This document shows positions 31,329-42,156 of a stretch of 64,000 nucleotides of DNA, one piece after another. The position numbers and the translations under genes were made by a program. The stretch's first letter is position 1. Each line of letters opens with the position of its first letter. The DNA lies in the NCBI GenBank assembly GCA_030710605.1, contig CP092882.1, positions 2,871,319 to 2,935,318 on the forward strand, read 5' to 3'. The notes beneath the pieces are model-generated. The model was not told the DNA's origin. It made no database searches and saw nothing but the letters and a program-made list of their open reading frames with translations. Origin of the DNA: Cordylochernes scorpioides (Eukaryota; Arthropoda; Arachnida; Pseudoscorpiones; Chernetidae).

Positions 31329-33019
31329 CTGTATTCTGGTTAAAGTTAAATAGACTGATACATCAAATATTTCTATTTAGGTTTTTAGATATGCTCTAAT
31401 TTCTCCGTCTGACGCTAAAACTCTAGACATTGATAACAACAGCAACAAAATCAAAGATTATCAAATTTACATAACTAAAATTACATGTAAGTAGTAATAG
31501 TGCGAGTTTGGTGATTGGGGTGCTGCTGGAGGATTGTATTTCTTTTTTTTTTCTATCGGTAACAAGGTGGCAGTATGAATTTGCATACACCATTAGATAA
31601 CTAACATTGTGTGTAGCCTTGGTGTAATAAATATCCTGCTTCAAAATGTTAGGTAAAATGCTGATGAGAAAATGCTAAAATTATCACAAAAATCCATCAA
31701 GTAATGTACCACTTGTAAAATCCATGAAAAGAAATAAAGCACCTTACCTTGCTGGGTCAGACGTGGAGCGTTCCATTTGTGAAGAAAGGGAAACCTGGAA
31801 ATTTGCATACGTTGGAAAAACAATAAAAAATTATTATATTTGCATACCTAATTGCATATTAGTTTGGATGCTGCATCCCTGTTGTATATTTTACATTTTA
31901 TTGAAACTTTTATATCTATTTACAAGTATATCGGTACTTACTTGTATATCGGTAAAGAAGAAATGCGCTTTGATAGAATTGAGTAAAAGCCACAGTACCT
32001 GTTTCAACACGAAGAATCGACCAACTCAGTGGCTCCAAGTATCACGGGATATCAGTGCAATAAAACTTCGAGGCGATAAGTCGATTCAAACCTATACTGT
32101 AATCGCTTTTATTCCATCGTAGCACATTGCCTTTGTGTGCACCGAATAATAACAAATTAGTTTAAAATTTTGTTTAAAATGACCCCATCTCAGAAAATTA
32201 TATTTATAGTTACATTTTTTAAACTTAAAATAGAGAAATTTGACTTTGCCTTTATTCGATAGTCTCATTGCAACTCAATCGTTCGTGAAAATGTTTATTT
32301 ATTTGCATATAAGACGTTGGCTGATTTCTTCAGTCGGTCCACAGATACGTCCTCTTGATCCTTCTTATATAATTATTTTATCAGACCATCATTTCTTATC
32401 AGAAGGCTCATGTAATTTAGCCTTAGATTTCTTAGCATTTTAACGGTCCTCTGCGCTCCGCTAACACCTCGTTATTTGTGACACGTAACAATATTTTCAG
32501 CAAACAACATCACTTCCATCAATCCGTGTCTGACGTCCATGTTCCACCCCCTATAATACCATACTCCACACTAATGTGTCTTCAAAGGTCCTTTGCGCAG
32601 CTACAGAACTAAGGTGGTTTGAGCCAATATCTCAGCTGCTTATTTCTAAAGACAACTTTTTCCATTGCGATTTGTGATTTCACTCCTGCAATAGCACCAT
32701 GTGTCCTATATAGCGAAATCCTGTTCACATTTTGGACGTCAAGTTGCGATCATTGACCTACACTAAAGTGTATAAGTAACTGACACCTTGTTGTGTGCAA
32801 AGTCCATGCTACGCCTGTACATTACAATCAGCCTGACTCACAATGATTATCAGGTCTTGCCTAGGACAATTGGAATAAGTGACCTTCCAACGCGTTGGAT
32901 TTCGGAAGCGGTCAGAAGCCATAGTGGCCATTTATTTAAAATGTAACCCATTCATAGCGCGAATATTTCTTTTTAAAATAAAACAAATTTCTACCTCCCT
33001 CTTACGTCAAAGATAAAAT
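31329..33019. other. No gene recognised
   Basis: Several open frames of 60-130 codons (for example 31724-32122) occur but show AT-rich, motif-free translations. No transposon ends were identified. Confidence 0.4.
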
Positions 33020-33130
33020 AATAGGAGAGCTTTTCCCTTCATTAGTAAACCCTCCAAGCGGTTTCGCCAGTTTAATTCTACATTGCAGCGCAAGGGCAGT
33101 ATTAGTTTATTGAAAAGAAGAATAAAATAT
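33020..33130 (-). repeat. Hammerhead-core repeat, degenerate copy
   Basis: On the minus strand AATTAAACTGGCGAAACCGC then TTGGAGGGTTTACTAATGAAG: the CGAAAC core is kept, the CTGATGAG core is mutated. Confidence 0.55.
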
Positions 33131-33745
33131 ATTGCTATAAGTAGTTTCCTTTTTAAAATTCAGACGGCGGGCTAAGTGAGCAACTAGTGTAGCGCCGAGC
33201 CAAGTTTAGAACTGTGCACAGAACAATGTGTCCAATATACGCCAGTTGTTTGTAGAATTCCTCATACATAAACCATCAGTTATGAAAGGTAACAACAATA
33301 AAAGAAAGGAATCTAAGTGGCGGATGAAAAATGTATGAACGTACTTCCGGCGAGGTTATTTCTTGGCAAATTGCTGTTTTATTGAGGCAAAACTTTTTCC
33401 CTCTCGCCCATATGTTAGCTCCGTTTGTGTTTCTGGAGATGGCTTCTCGCTGAGTTTGGCCATAATCGCGGCCACGCTTTGATTGCCTACCTAGATAGCA
33501 AGATAGTGCTCGTTGCTCAGATTCCACACGAGGTGTGTTCCAATAAAACTCCACATCACTAAATCGCTAAAGGGATTTATTAAATTCTTTGAATATTTTC
33601 AAAAAAAATTAATCGCGCTATTTCAGGAATATTTAGAGAGTAACGAAAGCCTGTTTAAGGTAATCAGAAACATAACAAAATAATTGGATGAGACAGAGTA
33701 AGAGGAAATGGATTGATGGATCAAAAGTTGTGGAGGGTAAACTAA
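33131..33745. other. No gene recognised
   Basis: Unique-looking; a 92-codon minus-strand open frame (33276-33554) has no domain that I recognise. Confidence 0.4.
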
Positions 33746-33877
33746 ATGGTAAAAGAACGGCTAGGAAGAATTAGGCTGATGGAGTGGATGGAAAGTATGG
33801 CGGGAGACCTAGAATCGCTCAGGAGCAGAGAAATTAGAGAAGATACAATGGTGGAGATATTTAAATGGTCGACGTGA
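33746..33877 (+). pseudogene. Possible LINE ORF tail fragment
   Basis: A 43-codon frame ending TGA-TAG: LGRIRLMEWMESMAGDLESL then RSREIREDTMVEIF. The pattern GR-x-R-x-x-W-x-x-x-x-x-x-DL is typical of the C-terminal end of non-LTR retrotransposon reverse-transcriptase proteins. The piece is short and the call is by pattern only. Confidence 0.3.
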
Positions 33878-34249
33878 TAGGAAGAGGCCATGAGTATCGA
33901 TATGCCCAACCTACAATACAGTATGGCACACAGGGTTATTGTCCAGGGTATTTATATGGGGTCGTATCTAGCAAGTTCTCTCTGTTGGTTACAGAACTAA
34001 TTTCCATTCTTCCTTTCATCCGTTGATCCCAGAGGAATACCCACGCTCGTGACGCCACTAAGACAGACATGAGATGGGGTTCGATCCTGTGAACAGCCTC
34101 GGTCTTAGGAGTTCAGTCGTCAGGTACCTAGTAGTTCCTTCTATCATCCATGTATTTCCAGTATCATATCTTTTGAGATGTGGGGTTGGACTGTAAGAAC
34201 TTCTGTGAGACTGAAAATTGGCTATAATATGGGGCTAATAGTAGCTATA
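33878..34249. other. No gene recognised
   Basis: Unique-looking sequence up to the transposon end; nothing recognised. Confidence 0.4.
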
Positions 34250-35555
34250 CAGGGTGTACCAGGTAAATTGGGAATTTCAACAATGGTATTTTAACTGAAA
34301 TTTTTTGCAAGTAAAAATTAAAATATCCGAATGAAATTTGACACAGTAGTAGATAAAAGGATATAGTTTTTATTTATTCAATGTAGTTTCCATTATTAGC
34401 TACAACAGTCTCGAGGCGAGTGCGGAATGAAGCACAGGCCTTGGCGACGATGACCTTGTCCATTTGGGTCATCACCGTGTGAACTGCTTTCTTGACAGAC
34501 TGGATGGTGGTATGAGGAGCTTTGTTGACATCTCTCTCAACAACGCCCCATACATAGTAGTCGAGGGGATTGCAATCTGGAGAATTAGGGGGCCAAATAT
34601 CAGGACCCCAGTGACTAGGGACGTTAAGTGTCAGCCACGATTGTGTCTTTTTTGCCTTATGGGCTGGAGCTGAGTCCTGTTGGAAGACATACTTCCTTCC
34701 TGCGGCCACCATGTCCATCCAAGGCTTCACAACGGTCTCCAGAACATTGATGTAGGTGTCAGCGTTCATCCTAAGGCCCTTCTCAAAGAAATGGGGAGGC
34801 ATGACATCACCTTCACTGCTGATAACGCCAAGGACCATTACGGAGGCAGGAAATTTCGTGTGCATCACGACAGGTATCTCTGAGGGGTCTTTACAGATCC
34901 AGCGATCATTCCTGGGATTTACCTTTTGGTCCACGTCAAAGTTCTTTTCGTCAGAGAAGAACCTTAGCATGCCAAAAGAGTCGTGTTTCAGGTTGTTGAG
35001 GAGGGCAGCAGCCTTTCCTTTTCTGTTATTATTCATATTTTCAGTCAGCAACTGACCTTTCCGAAGGGCATAAGACTTGAGACCAAGGTCCTGATGGATA
35101 GTTCTGACAATTGTCATAGAGCCAACGTCCATTTCCTTGGCTATGGCCCTCATGCTCTTCCCAGGGTTTCCATCAATCTTCTCCTTGACATTTTTGACAA
35201 ATTCTTCGTCTCTTACCCTGTCCGATCGACGCGAGTGCTTTTTCCTTGTAGCTATCCCCTCTTTGTTACTGTCGGCCTCATCAAACTGCTTCTTGACACG
35301 ATAAATAGTGGTTTTGGGCAACTTAAGAAAATCCACTATCTCTTTGGGGCTCCTTCCGGCGCGCAGAGCAACGATGATGGCAGCTCGATTTTCAAATTCT
35401 CGGTTACTCTTCATCACTACACTACGCACACATGTACTGTTGCATTTTACATGAATATGGCTACGTAATGAAAAAAAAAAAACAAGTTTTTAATCTCAAG
35501 TAGTTTTTGTTTTATGGACTGTCAAAGTTAGTCCCAATTTACCTGGTACACCCTG
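34250..35555 (-). mobile_element. DD37D mariner-type (maT-like) DNA transposon, copy 2
   Basis: 1306 bp with inverted ends CAGGGTGTACCAGGTAAATT and TA on both sides (34248-34249, 35556-35557). Same element as 10565-11867, opposite strand. Its outermost bases (CAGGG) differ from copy 1 (CTTGG/TTGG). Confidence 0.93.
34374..35414 (-). CDS. Transposase, IS630/Tc1/mariner superfamily, DD37D
   Basis: 346-residue uninterrupted transposase starting MKSNREFENRAA at 35412-35414 and ending TAA at 34374-34376. It has the same domain order as the copy at 10704-11744. Helix-turn-helix DNA-binding regions come first, then catalytic D in FFSDEKNFD, D in VFQQDSAPAH and D in CNPLDYYVWG, with 37 residues between the last two. 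It differs from copy 1 at about seven positions (for example DSNKEG for DSSKEG, ATRKK for ATMKK, RDEEF for RGEEF, HQDLG for HEDLG, RKYVF for RKHVF). Neither copy has a catalytic change. Two nearly identical intact copies in 25 kb argue for recent activity in this lineage. Confidence 0.93.
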   Translation of the reverse strand: MKSNREFENRAAIIVALRAGRSPKEIVDFLKLPKTTIYRVKKQFDEADSNKEGIATRKKHSRRSDRVRDEEFVKNVKEKIDGNPGKSMRAIAKEMDVGSMTIVRTIHQDLGLKSYALRKGQLLTENMNNNRKGKAAALLNNLKHDSFGMLRFFSDEKNFDVDQKVNPRNDRWICKDPSEIPVVMHTKFPASVMVLGVISSEGDVMPPHFFEKGLRMNADTYINVLETVVKPWMDMVAAGRKYVFQQDSAPAHKAKKTQSWLTLNVPSHWGPDIWPPNSPDCNPLDYYVWGVVERDVNKAPHTTIQSVKKAVHTVMTQMDKVIVAKACASFRTRLETVVANNGNYIE

Positions 35556-35557
35556 TA

Positions 35558-36979
35558 TAATACTGTGGGTGTCACTTGGTTTTCTGTCATACGTTCGGCA
35601 GTACGCTCCCAATGATGCATGCACACGGCACAAAAGGTTTGTATGCGTTCAAAGCAGCTTCAGGCTGATGGTTCACATCGGCGATATTCTCAAAGAAATC
35701 TCTCCTTCCCATTCCACCAGCTGACGTAGCGAGTTCCAGACTTCGGTCAGCTTAGCCGTTTTATCCACCAATGGCATTGAAGAGACAGCCTTCATTTTCT
35801 TTTCCCAACATCCAATCGGCCTTTCTTGTAGGTGTATTTTGTGGACTGGAATACTTCACAAGGAGAGGTTGAAAAGGAGCCCAACCAGACAAAAATCAAA
35901 TCATAGGATCATTCTCGAAATAGATAAAATTACAATCGAATTTGTAAAATACTGGAAGTTCCTTTGCTAACCCGAACAAACATTTGTCTTCTTCCAGAAT
36001 TTTTCCTTTCGCTTTTTAATTTGTATCAACAAACACAAGAATCTTCCATATACACTGAATATACATTGAATTAATAAACCAGGTTCTCCACGTTACAAAA
36101 GCAGATATGTAAATAATGGTCATCCCTCTAAAAAGAGCTTGTATCTCTCAGTGCACACCGGGGCGGCTAAGTGACGCCAGAGATTTGTGCGCCGAGAAAA
36201 GCCGGTTAGAAAAAGAAGTTTATTTTAATACCCCGACATAAAACGGAACAGACTTTTTATCTCCAGCGTTCGAGGATGATCCAAATGGATTCTGCTCCTT
36301 TTACCAGCTTACCTACCTGCTCTATAAAATCTCCCCATGTCGCTTTTAAAAAGAGGTTCCCAAACTACATATCCCACTTACAGGAAACTCCAATATGCAA
36401 ATAGGGCTCCTAGCTTGTAATTACTTGCCTATATGAGAGGGCGGGGGAGGTAATTCCTTTTATGTTTATCATCACTGTAATGGGAAGATTGGTATTTCTC
36501 AATATGGTTTATGGGGAAATATCTGAAATCAATACAGGTGTATAATCCCAATACCCATTAAGTGTTATCGTTTATTCATTTTCCGTCTGGTAGCTGGCAC
36601 CGACCGTTGTCGACCCGGGCAGACAGACCTTCTAGCTATCAACAACTTTAGAGGACTTCAGAGTCATCCACAAGCCATGAAAGAAAAGTGGTTATCCTGT
36701 TGGTTTTACTTATCCCAAGTGATGTTCACGGTGGGTTTGCTACTGTAAGTATGTAAGTTACGGAAGGCAAGGGGAAAGAAACACCGCGCTATTTTCCCAC
36801 GAAAACCCTCAATGAATGAACCAACTGGAGACCAAGGCAGTATATTACCATCAAACTATGGTTACAGCCTTGGAGGAGTCTGAATGAGGAGGCAGGGCTG
36901 AAATATACTATAAGTATAATGCTGCATTTGTTATAAGAAATATAAACTTTTGTTTGGCGTGTATATGGATTATTTTTTA
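35558..36979. other. No gene recognised
   Basis: Unique-looking sequence without long open frames. Nothing that I can assign. Confidence 0.4.
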
Positions 36980-37050
36980 AAATTAAAACAATTTTCTACT
37001 GCCCTTACTGCAATGATAAAATAATGGGAGGGCCTGGCTCATCCATCGGC
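36980..37050 (-). repeat. Hammerhead-core repeat, truncated copy
   Basis: AACAATTTTCTACTGCCCTTACTGCA then ATGGGAGGGCCTGGCTCATC: the 3' side of the family in reverse orientation, cut off inside the CTGATGAG core. Confidence 0.55.
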
Positions 37051-37065
37051 AAATATAAACATTAT

Positions 37066-37275
37066 GACAGAAGGAATCGCGGGATATCATTGTGTTGGAA
37101 GAGACCAAAGGTAGACGCGACGTGTTTCTTTATTTAAAAGGCTTCGGACAATGACGTCCTTCAACAGGCGAATATTCTCCTATTTGAGTAATGACTTGTT
37201 GAAGGACGTCCGAAAGCCCGTAAGAAACTCGTGGCGTCTACCTTTGGTCTCTTCCAACAACATTGTAAGATTTGA
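37066..37275. repeat. Fold-back element, PLE-type family G
   Basis: Arms of about 80 bp: TTGGAAGAGACCAAAGGTAG at 37098 and CTACCTTTGGTCTCTTCCAA at 37239. On the inner side CTTCGGACAATGACGTCC / GGACGTCCGAAAGCCC and CTTCAACA / TGTTGAAG. Same TGAAG + CGAAAG layout as the GIY-YIG bearing PLE. Confidence 0.75.
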
Positions 37276-37441
37276 TTTCCTTGAAAAGATTCACTGATAC
37301 GCCGGAAATAAATAATTCACAAGGTTGTAGTGGATATATCTAATCGTTCTTAGAAATCCAAACTGCATGGAAAAATACTGTTTTTAAAAATAAAATACAT
37401 CGTAGGAACAAATTGTAGACTCGATTGAAAAACCCTGTACG

Positions 37442-37579
37442 ATTTATAAATGAATAAAACAAAGCTTCAAGGGCTGCGTATCTTTTATTAGAACGAATAT
37501 AATACGTTATACGTTAATTATATTCGTTCTAATAAAAGATACGCAGCCCTTGAAGCTTTGTTTTATTCATTTATAAATT
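37442..37579. repeat. Near-perfect palindrome, PLE-type family C
   Basis: Arms of about 61 bp (TTTATAAATGAATAAAACAA at the left, TTGTTTTATTCATTTATAAA at the right) separated by about 15 bases. The sequence GATACGCAGCCCTTGA links it to the single-arm copy at 2480-2576. It lies 135 bases upstream of the KCNE-like start codon. Confidence 0.85.
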
Positions 37580-37713
37580 GTAGACTATTTGCCCGTATAG
37601 TCCTCAAAAGTCGAACTCGTCTTGATGAACATCAACACCAATACATGTCGATGCCTGTCACTGTTTAGTTGTTCACTGAGTGTGTGGCTGCAGCGGGCGA
37701 CCATGAGCGGCCC

Positions 37714-38106
37714 ATGTCCGGCCCCGGCAGCCGCGGTGATGCCCTCCACTGCCACAACCTCTCCCGCATCCTGGACCTGCTCCAGCAGCAGATGATGCCC
37801 AACACCACCGCGGACGACTCAGCAGCGGAGGACGACGACCAGAAGAACGCCGTCATCTACATCGTCGTGGTGCTTCTCTTCTACTCCTTCGGCATCGGCG
37901 TCATGATGATCAAGTACATGCGGAAGGAGGAAAAGGAGCAGGAGGAGTGCAAGATGTACCGGCGGTATATCAACTCGGCCCACGAGCAGTACCTGCACTC
38001 CACCAACCGCGCGCGGCTCGCCAACCGCCTTGCGCTGCAGGCTCTCAACACCGTCAACGCCATTCCCCAGACCACGCAGCTCGGCAGCAAGGTCACCTTC
38101 GTGTGA
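37714..38106 (+). CDS. KCNE/MinK-like single-pass membrane protein
   Basis: 130 residues from ATG at 37714 to TGA at 38104-38106. It is GC-rich with strong C/G third-position bias, unlike everything around it, so I take it as a host exon. N-terminal ectodomain residues 1-44 have possible N-glycosylation sites (NLS at 15, NTT at 30) and an acidic run (EDDD). One transmembrane helix spans residues about 46-66 (NAVIYIVVVLLFYSFGIGVM). The cytosolic side follows with KYMRKEEKEQEE and a basic C-terminus. Length, topology and the aligned FY...GxMxxKYMR juxtamembrane pattern match KCNE proteins, which modulate voltage-gated potassium channels at the plasma membrane. A GTGTGGCTGCAG acceptor-like site at 37693 suggests a 5' UTR exon upstream; a second ATG at 37702 is out of frame. 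Family assignment is inference. Confidence 0.7.
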   Translation: MSGPGSRGDALHCHNLSRILDLLQQQMMPNTTADDSAAEDDDQKNAVIYIVVVLLFYSFGIGVMMIKYMRKEEKEQEECKMYRRYINSAHEQYLHSTNRARLANRLALQALNTVNAIPQTTQLGSKVTFV

Positions 38107-41100
38107 CACGCACTTCCTATATTTCCCTTATCTATTGAACCAAATATCCGCTTATTTAACCCATCAGGGTTATGTTCTTTTGCACTAGTGAAGAGCGAAA
38201 ACCGCTCCCATTTGGTCAAAAGTAAATAAATATATTCATAGATTTAACCCCGACTCAATAAACACCGCCAAGATAATTATAATTAGAATAATTCCAGAAA
38301 TGAGATGGAAGGCTCTTCAAATAATTTCCAATCAAGGAAATTAAGATATGAATACTTTAACTTCCATTTAGGTTTGTGACGCCTTTAAATGCTTTTTTTA
38401 ATGGAATTTTCAATCATACAGAAATCTGAACTCCTTAGAGCATATTTTCAATTTGCATAGCAACTTATTACCTTTCTTTCCCACTTCAGCACTTCGGCTT
38501 TATGTACCGCCTTTTTATAAAAGAGACAAAAAGGTGCTATTTATTACGTATTAATATATGTTTTATAAATGTTTCTAGTGAACACACACACTATATAAAA
38601 TCTGGATATGTTGATCATATTACAGTAGCATTATATATCTCTACATCCTTCAAACTCCATTCAAAACACTCTTTTATATCTTATATAATATGATCCATAG
38701 AAAAAATGCACATGTTTTAAAATAATTCCTCTTGAATACACTTTCTCATTTTTATAACCTTGCTTACGTTATTTCCTCAAATGTGAATATAAGCAAGAGT
38801 TTATAAACCCACGTTTTATTTATTAGCTATATATAATAGTATATTATTATAGAAGGATATGTAGAAAGGTATATAAAAGTGTGTAAAAGGTATATATTGA
38901 ACAAAAATACCACATAATATTTCGATTACCACAACGTATTGCATATACGTTGTTATACTTTGACAAAGGTTGGCGTTCAGATAACCGAAATATTGAATTC
39001 ATTTATTATATTCAATATATGCCTTTAATTATGGATTGTTCCAGTTTTCAAAATAAATATGTTTCTCAAACCTATTCGAAGATCTTGGTAGTTCCATCAC
39101 GCTCAATGAATCAAAGTTTTTCTAAAAAGAACTGTTTGATATATATTTCCCCCTCAAATATTATATTTAAATTATATATACTGGAAGATCATTTATGATG
39201 CGTGCCTAAATATAAATTGCCCTCTATACATTAAACAATTCAAACAACATTTTAGCAAAACATTTACTCACAATTATAAAATTTTGAAAATCAGTCAATT
39301 CAATTTTTAAAAACAATGTACACATATATTAGAGAAATGGAGCACAGAATTCATTAATTTTATCAGAAAATAGATATATAATATTTCTTATTGTTTTAAA
39401 TTTATATATATATTTTTTTTCAAATAACAAATTTTTTAATGCTTTTTACCTGTATATTATTTTTGAAATGTAAACAAAAATTCAATTATGTAAAAAAAAA
39501 ATTAAAAACGCTTATTATTATATATCTTAAAGATCTAAATGGTTTAGAGATTAAATTTAAAATATATTTCGACACATTTAGAGATAATTTAAAATGAAAC
39601 CTTTTGACCAAAATAAATACACGATATTATAATTAAACTCTTCTAATTTTGCCAATAATTACTTATTTGTCATAATAAATTACAGGTTGAATATTTTTAA
39701 AGATGGAAATATATATATATATAATTTATCAAAAGATATTAATTTAAGAATATGATCTTTTGCAAAAATTTAAACGCGTCTGTGTATTTGTCTCTTGTAT
39801 AATATTGTGTGTAAATAGCCATTCACTTTATACCAATTTTAATGTTGGGAATAGGTGTAGTCATGATTATTAATTAACCTATTTGTATTATTATAAATAA
39901 TATTTCAAGGATTTTAAAATTTTAACAAATTTATACAAACTATATTAAATTTGAATTTGTTTATATTTCTTAAAATAGCATAGTACAATAATGCATACCT
40001 TTTTGAAATTGTAATTTTAATGTTTTATATTTATTGATTTGATAGAAGTAAAAAGAATTGTTGTGAATCAATAGCTATATTTGGAACCAAAAGATTATGG
40101 AAACAAATCAGCTTAGAAAAAGTCAAATATGTTTTTCACAATGGAGTCCGAGTATCGTTTTACAAAATTCAGCGTTTTATTTGAAAAAAAAAGCGTTTTA
40201 AATCGATTAATTTGAATATAATATTTGATATGTATTTAAAATATATAATTTTTTAACATATATATATCAAATTAATAAAATATAACTTTTCGGTGCTGTT
40301 AATAATAATAATAATAATCTTGCTTATTCTTCAGGCACACAAACAAAAATAATGTTTTTATTTTTAATTTTTTGTTGGAATTTTTAAAATAAATTTAAAA
40401 TTTATCAAAAGAATAGAATTTTTGCGCGTAATATATTATTTAATCCTATCTCTCAATCTGAATTAATATTAAAATATGACACAAATTTCAGAAATATTTT
40501 GTAAAAATCTATACACTCCTTTTTGTAAGAAATTATATTTATTTTTAAATATTTGTTTATAAATAATAAAAGACGAATGGGAGTCTTTAAATTTTTAAAA
40601 TTAGTTCTTAAATTTATGAGACATTTAGGGAACAAAATATATTAAGCGTTAACCAATATAGCTTAACCGTCTAAAAACATTTTTAAATATACAGAAATCT
40701 TGTATTTTAACTCTACTATGTATACATATAGAATGCTCACACATAATAAAGTATGTTTTAAGATAAATGAATTTTTAATTATATATACTCTCTCTCTCTT
40801 TTATTTGTAATAACATATATCGGTATTTAAAGATTTGGGGGACCACACAAGTTTACAACAATAAGTTAATTATTATCGAATGTAATGTACTTGTATGGTA
40901 GACATTATTGATACATAGAATAGTTTAAAACAAAATAAGTATGTGTGAGTAACATTGGTAATTGTTAATATCAAAATAATTCCGTAGCTCTAAATATCAA
41001 AATCTTTGAAATATTTATATCTTTTGGAATATTTATATTCTATTTCAAAATAATGGATAAAAATAAGATGAAAATGTTTTTGATATGTAGAATTTCATTT

Positions 41101-42150
41101 TGTATATAATGCACTTATATTGGCTATTGGAGATAAAACAATATATATAAACGAATATTTAAAAGCTTTGAATATATTTTATTATTTCTGAAACATGTCA
41201 TATTTCAAATATTTATGTATATTATTTTATATCATTTTTTTTTCTATTATATCAAATATTTCTCTAGCTGGTCGCACACTTTTTATACAACTATATTAAA
41301 AACTTATTATGATGATATTTTCAAAACTATATAGAAATTTAGTTTTAAACGCTCATATATATTTATTGGATATATCTTTAAATATTAATAATAATAATAG
41401 CTTAAACTCATTCTATCTTAATTAAGAAAATACACATGCTTAGAATAATTAATACTATAGAAAATATATAAAGTTTCTCTAATTTATATAGAATATTATG
41501 TTGTGTGCATCCTACAGAACTTTAGCTAAGCCTTGAGGGAGTCATCAACTAGGCAGCACCTCATTAAAGTACGTTAATGAGTCCCAAAGGAACGTTATAC
41601 ATTGGGAATTAATCCGTTGCACCGCCCTCTATTATCTGAATATTAAACTAATTTTTATTCAAATGCTAAATAATTGTTGACTCGTCATTTATATGTGACG
41701 TATATAAATAAGGATTTTTTTGTATTTTTAATTTTCTGATACTTTAAAATATTAAATTTATAATGGCTATATTATACTAAGATTAGTTTAAATGGAATAA
41801 TGATTGCATTAATAAAAAAGCATACGAATGATTTCGACAAAAATTTTCTCACAAGCAAGTTCCAGAACAAATAATATTATATCTTTTTTTGACCACCTTT
41901 TTTGCATATATTCTCTATTTAGATAAACGTATGTATTTTACCATCTCTTTTAAAATACATTTTCTAGAGAAATTTCTATATAGAAAGAATTTCTATACCC
42001 CGTAGCTATTACTGTCTTACCTAAATTTATAAATGGCCACGTGCCTTTGTATCATAAACTAAATAAATGGTTGGGCAACGCTGTATAAAATAAAGGTTCT
42101 GTAAATATTTTATATTTGTTATGCGCACTGTGTAATAAAGTCTCGCTGAA
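38107..42150 (+). other. AT-rich single-copy stretch, candidate long 3' UTR
   Basis: About 4 kb directly 3' of the KCNE-like stop, very AT-rich, with no recognisable transposon apart from a half copy of fold-back family A at 38925-39060. No long open frame. AATAAA occurs at 38257-38262 (proximal) and at 42134-42139, 18 bases before the satellite begins. TGTAAATA, the Pumilio-type site, occurs near 39810 and 42103. A long neuronal-type 3' UTR is a reasonable reading, but transcription is not shown. Confidence 0.4.
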
Positions 42151-42156
42151 CTTTTA

